Source: Sanguibacter keddieii DSM 10542
GTDB lineage: Bacteria; Actinomycetota; Actinomycetes; Actinomycetales; Cellulomonadaceae
Assembly (NCBI RefSeq): GCF_000024925.1
Contig: NC_013521.1
Span: forward strand, 186,001 to 250,000
Direction of reading: 5' to 3'
DNA: 64,000 bases
The translations under genes were made by a program, and so were the position numbers. Of this stretch, positions 17,132 through 25,105 are shown one piece after another (within the stretch, counting starts at the first letter, position 1; each line of letters begins with the position of its first letter). The notes under the pieces are model-generated. The model did not search any database, had not been told where the DNA came from, and saw nothing but the letters and a program-made list of their open reading frames with translations.

Positions 17132-18343
17132 TCACTCCTCGTTCGGGGCACCGGGCAGGGATCGCCCATTGAACCACACGGTGTCGACGCGCAGCCGCGC
17201 GTCGAGCAGCACGGCGTCGGACCGCGAGCCGACCCGGAGGACCCCCAGGTCAGGCCGTCCGACGGCGCGGGCCGGGACGTCGGTCACGGCACCGACGGCC
17301 TGCCCGAGGGGGAGCCCGACGTCCTGCACCGCCCGGCGGAGCGCGGCGTCGAGCGTGAGCGTCGAACCGGCCAGCGAGCCGCCCTCCACGAGCCGTGCCA
17401 CGCCGCCGGCGACGCGGACGTCCATCGACCCCAGACGGTACGTGCCGTCGCCCTGCCCGGTGGCCGCTCCGGCGTCCGTCACCAGCGCGACGCGGCCCGG
17501 GGCTTGAGCGGCGAGGAGCGCCACCATCGCCGGGTGGACGTGGACGCCGTCGTTCACCACCTCGAGCGTCACCCGGTCGTCGGCCAGCGCGGCCGCCACC
17601 GGGCCCGGCGCGCGGTGGTGCAGCCCAGGCATCCCGTTGAGGGCGTGGGTGAGGACCCGCGCGCCCGCGTCGAAGGCGCGCTGCGTCGTCTCGAGGTCTG
17701 CGCCGGTGTGACCCACCGCGGGCACGACCCGTGCGTCGACGAGGGCCCTGATGGCCTCGGTGGCCCCGGGGAGCTCGGGGGCGAGGGTCACCTGGACGAG
17801 CGTGCCGTCCGCGACCGCGAGGAGACGGGCCACGTCGGCCGCCGACGGCGTCCGCAGCAGGCGGGTGTCGTGGGCGCCGCAGTGCGACAGCGCGAGCCAG
17901 GGGCCCTCGAGGTGAGAGCCCAGCACACCGCTGCCGGGGGTCCGGGTGAGCTCGGCGACGAGCGCCAGGCGGTCGGCCAGCGCGTCGAGCGGTGCCGTGG
18001 CGAGGGACAGCACCTGGTGCGTGCTGCCGTGCGACCGGTGGTGCTCGACCGCGCGGAGCACCTCCGTCGGACCGGCGGGCTGCTCGTACCCCACGCCGAG
18101 GGCTCCGTGACCGTGCACGTCGACGAACCCGGGCACCAGGACCTTCCCGGTCCCGTCGACGACGGTGGTGCCGGGAGGTGCCGGGGTCGGACCGTCGGCG
18201 CTCCCGTCGACGTCGACCCGTGCTCTCCAGGTGGTCCCCTGACCGACGGCCGCGACCTGCGGACCGTCGAGCAGGACCCACGCGTCGGGTGTCTCGGTGC
18301 CGTGGCTGACGAGGAGCACGGAGTGCACGAGCGTGGTGGTCAT
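17132..18343 (-). CDS. nagA: N-acetylhexosamine-6-phosphate deacetylase (NagA/AgaA)
   Basis: A 403-residue amidohydrolase that removes acetate from GlcNAc-6-P or GalNAc-6-P. Visible family motifs are PGFVDVHGHGALG, the metal-binding glutamate in LGSHLEGPWLALSH, PAVGHTGAD, VLTHALNGMPGLHHR, DGVHVHP and the catalytic aspartate in ALVTDAGAATG. It overlaps the aldolase gene by ATGA and is followed one base later by the regulator. In this operon, which has a tagatose-type kinase and aldolase but no NagB-type deaminase, the likely substrate is GalNAc-6-phosphate, giving galactosamine-6-phosphate. The alternative is a general GlcNAc-6-P deacetylase. Confidence 0.88.
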   Translation of the reverse strand: MTTTLVHSVLLVSHGTETPDAWVLLDGPQVAAVGQGTTWRARVDVDGSADGPTPAPPGTTVVDGTGKVLVPGFVDVHGHGALGVGYEQPAGPTEVLRAVEHHRSHGSTHQVLSLATAPLDALADRLALVAELTRTPGSGVLGSHLEGPWLALSHCGAHDTRLLRTPSAADVARLLAVADGTLVQVTLAPELPGATEAIRALVDARVVPAVGHTGADLETTQRAFDAGARVLTHALNGMPGLHHRAPGPVAAALADDRVTLEVVNDGVHVHPAMVALLAAQAPGRVALVTDAGAATGQGDGTYRLGSMDVRVAGGVARLVEGGSLAGSTLTLDAALRRAVQDVGLPLGQAVGAVTDVPARAVGRPDLGVLRVGSRSDAVLLDARLRVDTVWFNGRSLPGAPNEE

Positions 18344-19206
18344 CGGCCGACGGGTGCGCCCTCGTCGAGCTCGAGCGAGAAGAGGCGCAGGAGCCGGGCG
18401 GCCTCGGCGATCATCGCCTCGCGCCCCGGGCCGATGTACTTGCGAGAGTCCACGACGGCCGGGTTGGCGCCGAGGAACTCTCGGACCGCCGCGGTGAACG
18501 TGCTGTTGAGGTGCGTCGAGACGTTGACCTTGACGATGCCGGCGCGGATGGCCTCCTGCATGGTGCGGTCGTCGACCCCCGACGAGCCGTGCAGCACGAG
18601 GGGCACGGGCACGGCGTCCCGGAGCCGCGCGACGAGGTCGAGGTCGAGCACCGCCTCTCGGGTCGTCATGGCGTGCGACGACCCGACGGCGACGGCGAGC
18701 GCGTCGACTCCGGTGGTCGCCACGAACTCGGCGGCCTCGGCCGGGTCGGTCCGGACACCCGGGGCGTGCGCGCCGTCCTTGCCGCCGATCTCCCCGAGCT
18801 CTGCCTCGACGAACACGTCTCTGGTCCGGGCGTGCGCGACGACGCGGCGCGTGGCGGCGATGTTGTCCTCCCACGGGAGGGCTGCGCCGTCGTACATGAC
18901 CGAGGAGTACCCGAGGTCGACGGCGGCGAGGGCGAGCGCCTCGTCCTCGGCGTGGTCCAGGTGCAGCGAGACGGGGACGTCGGAGCTCTCGGCGAGCGTG
19001 GCCGCGGCGCGGGTCAGCGGCTCGAGGTGACCGCCGTGGAAGGAGACGCAGTTCTGCGAGACCTGGAGGATCACGGGTCGGCCGGCGCGCTCCGCGGCGC
19101 GCACCAGCGCCTCGGCGGTCTCGAGGTGGAGCACGTTGAGGGCACCGACGCCGTGCCCGAGGCGGGCGGCCTCGCTCACGAGGTACCGGGTGGTCACGAG
19201 AGGCAT
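18340..19206 (-). CDS. Class II tagatose/fructose-bisphosphate aldolase (KbaY/GatY/AgaY-like)
   Basis: A 288-residue zinc-dependent aldolase. The blocks LGHGVGALNVLHLETAEA, VSLHLDHAEDEALA (zinc histidine and catalytic aspartate), VEAELGEIGGKDG, VLHGSSGVDD and AGIVKVNVSTHL are all present and correctly spaced. It should cleave tagatose-1,6-bisphosphate to dihydroxyacetone phosphate and glyceraldehyde-3-phosphate, the last step of GalNAc use. Fructose-bisphosphate cannot be excluded, but the PfkB kinase and SIS protein next to it favour the tagatose route. It is translationally coupled to nagA by a 4-base overlap and separated by 77 nt of purine-rich sequence from the kinase gene upstream. Confidence 0.87.
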   Translation of the reverse strand: MPLVTTRYLVSEAARLGHGVGALNVLHLETAEALVRAAERAGRPVILQVSQNCVSFHGGHLEPLTRAAATLAESSDVPVSLHLDHAEDEALALAAVDLGYSSVMYDGAALPWEDNIAATRRVVAHARTRDVFVEAELGEIGGKDGAHAPGVRTDPAEAAEFVATTGVDALAVAVGSSHAMTTREAVLDLDLVARLRDAVPVPLVLHGSSGVDDRTMQEAIRAGIVKVNVSTHLNSTFTAAVREFLGANPAVVDSRKYIGPGREAMIAEAARLLRLFSLELDEGAPVGR

Positions 19207-19283
19207 GGGGATCCGTTCGTCGAAGGATGGACGGGGAGCGATGAGCAGGCAGGAGAAGAGCAGAGAGCAGAGGAGGAGAGGGG

Positions 19284-20252
19284 TCAGGGGACCGGGCGTG
19301 CGTCCGGCGGACCGCTGGTCGCCGGTCGCGCGCCGAGCACGACGTCGTGCTCGAGCGCGGCAGGGTCGCCGCCGAGCGAGCCGGCCCACGGGCTGAGGAC
19401 CGCCGCGGCGGACCAGGCGACAGCGCGTCGCGCGACGGCGGTGAGGTCCTCGTGGTCGAGGGAGGCCACGTCCCTCCCTCGGACCAGGCTCGCGACGGCG
19501 GCCACGGCTGCGTCGCCAGCACCCGTCGGGTTGCCGTGCAGCGGGGCGGGGAGGCGCGCGTGGACGGGGTCGCCGTGCACCGGGACGAGCAGCATCCCGT
19601 CTGCGCCGAGCGAGACGACGACGAGCCGGGCCCCTCGACGCTGCAGCGCGCGGGCGCCGTCGAGCGGGTCGACCTCGCCGAGCGCGGCGACGAGCTCGTC
19701 CCGGTTCGGCTTGAGGACGTCCGCTCCGGCGTCGGCGGCTGCGAGCAGGTGGGCGCCGGCGACGTCGAGCACCACCGGGACCCCGGCGGCGCGGCCGAGG
19801 ACGGTCAGCGCCTGGAGCGTGCCGGTCGGCGCCCCGGGCGGCAGCGACCCGGACGCGACGAGGACGTCGGCCCGGCGCACCGGACCGTGGAGCGCGGTGA
19901 GCAGGTCGTCCCACTCGCGGGCGCCGCGGGCGGAGCCGGACTCGTTGAGCATCGAGGTGGTGTCCTCACCGGTCTCGACGATCGCGTACGAGTGCCGGGT
20001 GGGGGCCTCGCACACGACGAGCGTGTGCGGGACGGTGGCGAGGTCGGCACGGAACCAGGCCTCGTCGTCGCGCCCGACGGGCAGCACCGCGTGGGTCGGT
20101 ACGCCCTGCTGGGCCAGGACCCGGGAGACGTTCACGCCCTTGCCCCCGGCCCGGCGCAGCGCGGTCTCAATGGACCGGCTCGCCCCGCGGTCGACGTGCT
20201 CGGTGACGAGCGTGACGTCGACCGCGGGGTTCGGCGTGAGGGTGAGGATCAT
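19284..20252 (-). CDS. PfkB-family sugar-phosphate kinase (tagatose-6-phosphate kinase type)
   Basis: A 322-residue kinase of the 1-phosphofructokinase/tagatose-6-phosphate kinase branch. It begins MILTLTPNPAVDVTLVTEHV, has RRAGGKGVNVSRVLAQQG near residue 35, and the PfkB signature with catalytic aspartate in GNPTGAGDAAVAAVASLVRG near residue 245. LKPNRDELVAALGE is the usual hinge block. The likely reaction is tagatose-6-phosphate plus ATP to tagatose-1,6-bisphosphate. It overlaps the ROK kinase gene by 4 bases (ATGA). Fructose-1-phosphate kinase activity is possible, but no fructose PTS gene is nearby. Confidence 0.83.
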   Translation of the reverse strand: MILTLTPNPAVDVTLVTEHVDRGASRSIETALRRAGGKGVNVSRVLAQQGVPTHAVLPVGRDDEAWFRADLATVPHTLVVCEAPTRHSYAIVETGEDTTSMLNESGSARGAREWDDLLTALHGPVRRADVLVASGSLPPGAPTGTLQALTVLGRAAGVPVVLDVAGAHLLAAADAGADVLKPNRDELVAALGEVDPLDGARALQRRGARLVVVSLGADGMLLVPVHGDPVHARLPAPLHGNPTGAGDAAVAAVASLVRGRDVASLDHEDLTAVARRAVAWSAAAVLSPWAGSLGGDPAALEHDVVLGARPATSGPPDARPVP

Positions 20253-21217
20253 CGCGAGGTCTGCGCAGCGCCCGTCGGGGCGAGGGCGTCGCGGGCCGCG
20301 AGGGCCGCGCCGACCAGCCCGGCGTCCTCGCCGAGGTGGGCCCGCACGAGCGGCGGGACGGGTCCGTACCGCACCAGGCGCTCGAGCCGCTCGGCGAGCG
20401 GGACGAGCAGCGCGTCGCCGGCCTCCGAGAGACCGCCGGCGATGACCACCACGTCCGGGACGAGCAGGGTGACCGCGTGCGAGAGCCCGAGGGCGAGCGC
20501 GTCGAAGGCCGAGTCGCGCACGGCGACCGCGACGGGGTCGCCGGCTGCGGCGAGCGCGAGGACCTCCTTCGCGCCGTCGACCTGCGTCCCGGCGTCACGC
20601 TCGTAGCGGCGGCGGATGGCACCGGCCGAGGCCGTCGCCTCCAGGCACCCCCGGTTCCCGCAGACGCAGGGCTCGCCGCCGGGCTCGACGACGGCGTGAC
20701 CGATCTCGCCGGCGTAGCCGCGGCCGACGTGCAGCCGGCCGTCGACCTGGACCGAGGTGGCGATGCCGGTGCCGATCGCGAGCACCAGGGCCGTCGAGGC
20801 ACCCTGAGCCGCACCGAGGCGCGTCTCTGCGGCGCCGGCAGCCCGGACGTCGTGGGCGACGGCGACCGGGATGTCGAGAGTCTGGGCGAAGGCCGCCCGG
20901 AAGTCGACGTCGTGCCACTCGAGGTTCTCGGAGTACACCCCGAGCGCCTGGTCCTCGACGACGACACCGGGCAGCGCGATGCCGAGACCGGCCGGGCTGA
21001 CGCCGAGCCGCTCCGACTCCTCGCGGACGAGGTCGGTGGCGATGCGCACGACCTCGTCGGCGCTGCCGGGGCCCGGCGGCGGGCTGGGGACACGGCGCGG
21101 GGCGGTCATGGCGCCCGTCGGGCCGACGCCGGAGACCTTCATGGTCGTGCCGCCGACGTCGATGGCGACGACGGGGAGGCCGTCGCCGAGGCTGGGGAGA
21201 GCGTCTCGCTGGGTCAT
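20249..21217 (-). CDS. ROK family sugar kinase (candidate N-acetylgalactosamine kinase)
   Basis: A 322-residue kinase with the phosphate-binding loop VVAIDVGGTTMKVSGVGPTG, the catalytic-type aspartate block AVAHDVRAAGAAETRLGAA, IGTGIATSVQVDGR and the zinc-binding cluster GEPCVCGNRGCLEATAS that marks true ROK kinases. No DNA-binding domain is present. In the operon it is the only free-sugar kinase, so it should make the hexosamine-6-phosphate used by the NagA deacetylase, replacing a PTS. It follows the SIS gene by 9 nt and overlaps the PfkB gene. Glucokinase or GlcNAc kinase activity is the alternative. Confidence 0.83.
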   Translation of the reverse strand: MTQRDALPSLGDGLPVVAIDVGGTTMKVSGVGPTGAMTAPRRVPSPPPGPGSADEVVRIATDLVREESERLGVSPAGLGIALPGVVVEDQALGVYSENLEWHDVDFRAAFAQTLDIPVAVAHDVRAAGAAETRLGAAQGASTALVLAIGTGIATSVQVDGRLHVGRGYAGEIGHAVVEPGGEPCVCGNRGCLEATASAGAIRRRYERDAGTQVDGAKEVLALAAAGDPVAVAVRDSAFDALALGLSHAVTLLVPDVVVIAGGLSEAGDALLVPLAERLERLVRYGPVPPLVRAHLGEDAGLVGAALAARDALAPTGAAQTSR

Positions 21218-21226
21218 GGCTGCTCC

Positions 21227-22102
21227 TTACAGGATCACGGCGCGCGTGAGGGAGCGCGGCCGGTCGGGGTCGAGGCCACGGTGCTCGGCCACGGCGACCG
21301 CGAAGCGCTGGGCGACGACGAGCGCGGCCAGCGGGTCGAGGTCGTGGTGCACGTGGAGCGCGCCGGTGGCGGCGATGTCGTCGGGCAGCCCCTCCGGCAC
21401 CTCGCCGAAGGTCCAGACGGCGCGTCCGGGCTCGGCGATCGCGATGGGGCCGTGCCGGTAGTCCATGGCGGGGTAGCTCTCGGCCCAGAACTGGCCGGCC
21501 TCGCGCGTCTTGAGGGCGGCCTCGTTGGCCAGGCCGACGGTCCAGCCGCGCCCGAGGAAGGTGACCTGCTCGAGGTCGACGAGCTGCTCGACGTCGACCT
21601 CGAGGGCCTTCTCGGCGTCGACCGCTGCGGCCTCGACGTCCTGGCCGAGGTGCGCTCGCAGGAGGGCGAGCGCGGTCGTGGCGAAGCGGGTCTGCACGAC
21701 GGACTGCTCGTCGGCGAAGGCCAGGCCGACGGTCACGTCGGCGGCCTCGGCGCAGGGCGAGTCCTCGACGGCTGTCACGAGCACGGTCGGGACGTGCGTG
21801 ACCTGTCCGAGGAGCTCACGGATCTCGGTCGTGGTGCCGGAGCGGGAGATCGCGAGCACGCGGTCGTAGGTCCGCAGCACCGGGTACTCCGACCCGGCGA
21901 AGGCGTCGGTGGTGCCGTGCCCGGCCTCTTCGCGCAGGACCGCGTAGGCCTGGGCGACGAACCAGCTGGTGCCGCAGCCGACGACGGCGATGCGCTCACC
22001 GCGCTGCGGGAGGCGGTCGGCGACCTCGGGCAGCAGCCCGGCGGCCCGTCGCCAGTTCTCTGGCTGCGAAGCGATCTCGTCGTGCACGTACGTCGCCGTC
22101 AT
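21227..22102 (-). CDS. agaS: SIS-domain aldose-ketose isomerase/deaminase (AgaS-like)
   Basis: A 291-residue protein with two SIS domains. The first has GERIAVVGCGTSWFVAQAYA and LAISRSGTTTEIRELLGQ; the second has VTFLGRGWTVGLANEAALK followed by AGQFWAESYPAMDYRHGPIA. It lacks the glutaminase domain of GlmS. This is the AgaS pattern: a deaminase/isomerase converting galactosamine-6-phosphate to tagatose-6-phosphate and ammonia. It is the first gene of the operon. ATG 22102 was chosen as the first methionine after GTGAGG and because it matches the usual family N-terminus; the frame is open far upstream but without similarity. Confidence 0.83.
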   Translation of the reverse strand: MTATYVHDEIASQPENWRRAAGLLPEVADRLPQRGERIAVVGCGTSWFVAQAYAVLREEAGHGTTDAFAGSEYPVLRTYDRVLAISRSGTTTEIRELLGQVTHVPTVLVTAVEDSPCAEAADVTVGLAFADEQSVVQTRFATTALALLRAHLGQDVEAAAVDAEKALEVDVEQLVDLEQVTFLGRGWTVGLANEAALKTREAGQFWAESYPAMDYRHGPIAIAEPGRAVWTFGEVPEGLPDDIAATGALHVHHDLDPLAALVVAQRFAVAVAEHRGLDPDRPRSLTRAVIL

Positions 22103-22410
22103 GGGGCGCCTCACTGTTCTGTCAGAGCGGGTGCACCCTCGTCGGTGCGCGTTAGTGATCACGATACCCGTCAACGCGTCAGAATCAATCACTCCTGCTC
22201 GCGACATCGGGATGCTGCACAGATGTGACAGCGAACACATGCATTTATGTGAAGGGTCTTGCATAACCATGCTCCTGCTGCTGTGATGGACGCGACGGCA
22301 GCACCGACAGCCGTCTGGAGCACCGTCGGCCCGCGCACCTGTCAGACTGCGACGCACAGGCGCGTCGCAGCACGGTCGAACGGGCCGGCCGACCCTGGAG
22401 GACAGTGCAG
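22103..22410. other. Divergent intergenic region with candidate promoter and operator repeats
   Basis: This 308-nt AT-richer gap separates the GalNAc operon from the secreted DUF4832-like gene. It holds the candidate operon promoter near 22161-22188 and a group of repeats: ATGTGA at 22223-22228 and again at 22247-22252 (24 bp apart), with ACACAT in the opposite sense at 22235-22240 midway between. Such evenly spaced half-sites suit a DeoR-type multimer. I see no small gene or RNA in the gap. Confidence 0.45.
22161..22188 (-). promoter_or_regulatory. Candidate promoter of the GalNAc operon with palindrome at the -10
   Basis: Reading leftward, TTGATT (22183-22188), a 16-base spacer and TATCGT (22161-22166) give a fair -35/-10 pair, 59 nt before the SIS start. 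The perfect 8-bp palindrome GTGATCAC (22155-22162) touches the -10 and is a candidate operator. Confidence 0.3.
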
Positions 22411-24147
22411 ATGACCATCGACAGACCAGCGACACGACACCGGGCACGAGGCGCGGCAGCAGCCGCTCTGACCGTCGCCCTCGGCCTGCTCGGCACCTCG
22501 GCCGTCGCCGCCACGGGCCCGGCGCCCGCGCCCGGCACAGCGGGTGCGACGGGCACGGCGACGGCGACCTACGAGCTCGCGGCGACCCCCGCCCTCGCCA
22601 CCAACCCGCTCAAGGGGTTCCTGCCCTTCGCGCCCGAGCCGGGGCAGTCCTCCGGGTTCGCGGACCCTGACTTCCCGCACTCGATGGAGTGGTTCTACCT
22701 GCCCGTCGACTCCGTCGTGACCGGGGACGGCACCTACGACTGGACCGCCGTCGAGTCACGACTCGACGCGATCGCCGAGCGTGGTCACCAGTCGGTCTTC
22801 CGGTTCTACCTCGACTACCCCGGCCAGGACTCCGGTGTCCCGGACTACCTGCTCGGCCCCGACGGCATCAGCCAGGACCGCGCGTACGACTTCTTCGACA
22901 ACGACGGCCGCAGCTTCTCGCCCGACTACGACGACCCGCGCGTCGTCGACATGATCGTCGACTTCGTCACCGCCTTCGGTCAGGAGTACGACGGCGACCC
23001 GCGCGTCGGCTACGTCACCGCCGGGCTCATCGGGTTCTGGGGCGAGGACCACACCTACCCGGTCGACGGCGTCGTCTCCGACGAGAACCCCACCGGCGAG
23101 GACTGGATGCCGAGCCAGGCGACCCGCGAGACGATCTGGGAGGCCTGGGACGCCGCGCTCGACGACACCTGGCTGCTGGCCCGCTACCCGTCGCAGGCGG
23201 TCAAGGGCCACGGCTTCGGGCTGCACGACGACTCCTTCGCCTACGCCACCCTCCCCACGACCGACTGGCACTTCCTCACCAAGGTGATCGAGGAGGGTAT
23301 GCAGGACGCCTGGCAGCAGGCGCCGATCGGCGGCGAGCTCTACCCGCCGCTGCAGAACTGCCTCTTCGACGACCCGCTCTCCTGCCCGGACGCAGCCGCC
23401 GAGATCCCCCAGGGCCGCGACTACAACTTCGCCGACTCGGTCACCCAGACGCACATCAGCTGGATGATGAACCACCAGGCCTGGTCGACCGGGTACACCG
23501 GGGCGACCCGCGAGAGTGCGGTCGCAGCGGCCGCCTCGCTCGGGTACGACCTGACGGCGACGCAGGCCACGGTGACGAGCGACGGGACCACCGTCGACGT
23601 GGCGCTCGACCTCACGAACCGCGGTGTCGCACCGTTCTACTACGACTGGCCCGCCTCCATGGTCGTCCTCGACGCCCAGGGGGCCGTGCTCGCCGAGGCG
23701 CCCGTCGCGGCGAACCTGCCGGGCCTCCAGCCGGGGCAGACCTCGACCGTCTCCGCGACGCTCACCGCCGGTGACGTCGACCTCACCGGGGCGACGGTCG
23801 CCTTCGCCGTCCCGAACGTCATGGACGGCGGCCTGCCGCTGCGCTTCGCGAACGAGACCCAGGACGCGGACGCCGAGGGCTACCTCTCGCTCGGCGCCGT
23901 GCCCGCGGTCGCGGCGCCCGTCGCGCCGGAGCCTGTCGTGCCGGCCGACCCCGCACCGCAGGCCCAGGTCCCGGTGGTGTCGGGTGCTGCGGTCGTCCCG
24001 GCGGCTGCCGGACCGCGCGCGTCGCAGAGCGGTGACCTCGCCGCCACCGGGGCGTCCTCGACGAGCCTCGGTCTGGCCGCGGCAGGTGCTGTCGCGCTCG
24101 GCGGCGCTGTGCTCGTGCTGCGACGCCGGACGCTGTCCGGCCGATGA
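22411..24147 (+). CDS. Secreted, wall-anchored DUF4832-like protein, putative glycoside hydrolase
   Basis: A 578-residue exported protein. A signal peptide (AAAALTVALGLLGTSAVAA) is followed by a barrel-like domain opening ATNPLKGFLPFAPEPG, with MEWFYLPVDSVV, WTAVESRLDAIAERGHQSVF, RFYLDYPG and YVTAGLIGFWGEDHTYPV, resembling the beta-alpha strands of family A glycosidases. A beta-sandwich region follows from about residue 390. The C-terminus has LAATG (about 542-546), a hydrophobic span and RRRTLSGR, a sorting signal for a class E-type sortase. ATG 22411 lies behind TGGAGGA. It is divergent from the GalNAc operon, so a role in releasing GalNAc-containing sugars at the surface is a reasonable guess. 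Catalytic residues are not assigned; the family call is from memory of the NP-GF opening. Confidence 0.6.
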   Translation: MTIDRPATRHRARGAAAAALTVALGLLGTSAVAATGPAPAPGTAGATGTATATYELAATPALATNPLKGFLPFAPEPGQSSGFADPDFPHSMEWFYLPVDSVVTGDGTYDWTAVESRLDAIAERGHQSVFRFYLDYPGQDSGVPDYLLGPDGISQDRAYDFFDNDGRSFSPDYDDPRVVDMIVDFVTAFGQEYDGDPRVGYVTAGLIGFWGEDHTYPVDGVVSDENPTGEDWMPSQATRETIWEAWDAALDDTWLLARYPSQAVKGHGFGLHDDSFAYATLPTTDWHFLTKVIEEGMQDAWQQAPIGGELYPPLQNCLFDDPLSCPDAAAEIPQGRDYNFADSVTQTHISWMMNHQAWSTGYTGATRESAVAAAASLGYDLTATQATVTSDGTTVDVALDLTNRGVAPFYYDWPASMVVLDAQGAVLAEAPVAANLPGLQPGQTSTVSATLTAGDVDLTGATVAFAVPNVMDGGLPLRFANETQDADAEGYLSLGAVPAVAAPVAPEPVVPADPAPQAQVPVVSGAAVVPAAAGPRASQSGDLAATGASSTSLGLAAAGAVALGGAVLVLRRRTLSGR

Positions 24148-24150
24148 GCC

Positions 24151-24191
24151 AGAGGTGGGTGACCCAGGGGTAGCCCACCTCTGGGTCACCC
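24151..24191. terminator. Overlapping alternative hairpins after the secreted protein gene
   Basis: GGGTGACCCAG (24157-24167) pairs with CTGGGTCACCC (24181-24191), an 11-bp stem. A competing 9-bp stem AGAGGTGGG (24151-24159) with CCCACCTCT (24174-24182) shares both arms. Either could end transcription. Confidence 0.55.
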
Positions 24192-24301
24192 GCCCGGAGC
24201 AGAGTTTCGTTAGGTGGTGGCGAGTCGCAGGCTCTGCTCTTGCTCTGCCCACCTCGGAGCTGGGCGATGTCCTGCACTTCTGACCTGCTCACTCCGAACC
24301 T

Positions 24302-24341
24302 ACTCTTAAGTGGATGGGCCTGGTCCGGAACTCTTAAGAGT
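24302..24341. promoter_or_regulatory. Repeated ACTCTTAAG element, candidate operator
   Basis: A perfect 12-bp palindrome ACTCTTAAGAGT (24330-24341) is preceded 28 bp upstream by a partial copy ACTCTTAAGTGG (24302-24313). Both lie 53-92 nt before the GTG of the PD-(D/E)XK-like gene in otherwise GC-rich DNA, so they stand out as binding sites, probably for that gene. Confidence 0.5.
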
Positions 24342-24393
24342 GGACCTTCGAGTAGCGCCTAGCCGGTATCGAGCATGCCCGTAGGCTCGGGCT

Positions 24394-25014
24394 GTGACGG
24401 AACTTCCACGCGGTCCGATCGGGCCGGTCCCGCCAGCGCGGCCTCTGGTCGGGGACGAGCCGGTGGTCGGTCTCGACGAGACGACGGTCCTCGACTTCTG
24501 GCGCTGGGGCATGTCCGAGCTGCGGACGAACACGCTGCGAGGGGTCATGGCCGAGTTCATCGTGAGCAAGGCGGTCGGCGCGACGGCTCTTGGGCGGGTC
24601 GAGTGGGACCCGTACGACGTCGTCACACCCGATGGGGTGCGGCTCGAGGTCAAGTGCGGCGCGTACCTGCAGTCGTGGTCGCAGCAGCGGCTCTCCCGGA
24701 TCGTCTTCAGCGGGCTCAGTGCTCGGATGCTGGACGAGTCCGTCGGGACGTACGTCGGGGAGCGTGGGTACAACGCCGACGTGTACGTCTTCGCCGTGCA
24801 GACAGCCACCTCGCACGACGTCTTCGACGTGCTCGACACGAGGCAGTGGGAGTTCTACGTCGTCTCGCGCAGCAGGGTCGAGGCGACGGGGTGCCGCAGC
24901 CTGAGCCTGGCCACGGTGCGCACGCTGACGCCAGGCCCGGTCGTCGTCGAGGGGCTTGCCGCCGAGGTGGTCCGGGTGCACGAAGACGCACAGCCGGTTG
25001 GTGGGGCGGGCTGA
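24394..25014 (+). CDS. PD-(D/E)XK nuclease-like protein of unknown function
   Basis: A 206-residue soluble protein. It has the ordered residues of the restriction-endonuclease fold: a glutamate in VMAEFIVSKAVGATALG, then WDPYDVVTPDGVRLEVKCGA with the Asp...Glu-x-Lys core (about residues 72-88), followed by YLQSWSQQRLSRIVF. A later block YNADVYVFAVQTA and RQWEFYVVSRS fits the rest of the sheet. I recall similar stand-alone proteins in many actinobacteria; none to my knowledge has a proven role. No methylase is adjacent. GTG 24394 is the only start near the conserved region and has no clear ribosome site, so the mRNA may be nearly leaderless. Nuclease activity is inferred. Confidence 0.6.
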   Translation: MTELPRGPIGPVPPARPLVGDEPVVGLDETTVLDFWRWGMSELRTNTLRGVMAEFIVSKAVGATALGRVEWDPYDVVTPDGVRLEVKCGAYLQSWSQQRLSRIVFSGLSARMLDESVGTYVGERGYNADVYVFAVQTATSHDVFDVLDTRQWEFYVVSRSRVEATGCRSLSLATVRTLTPGPVVVEGLAAEVVRVHEDAQPVGGAG

Positions 25015-25105
25015 CCCCCGCGCGGTGGCGTGACCCCCGCCACCCACCGGTCGAGACGGGACCCACGTCCCGCACCGTCGGCGGCTGACGCGGGATGATG
25101 ACACC

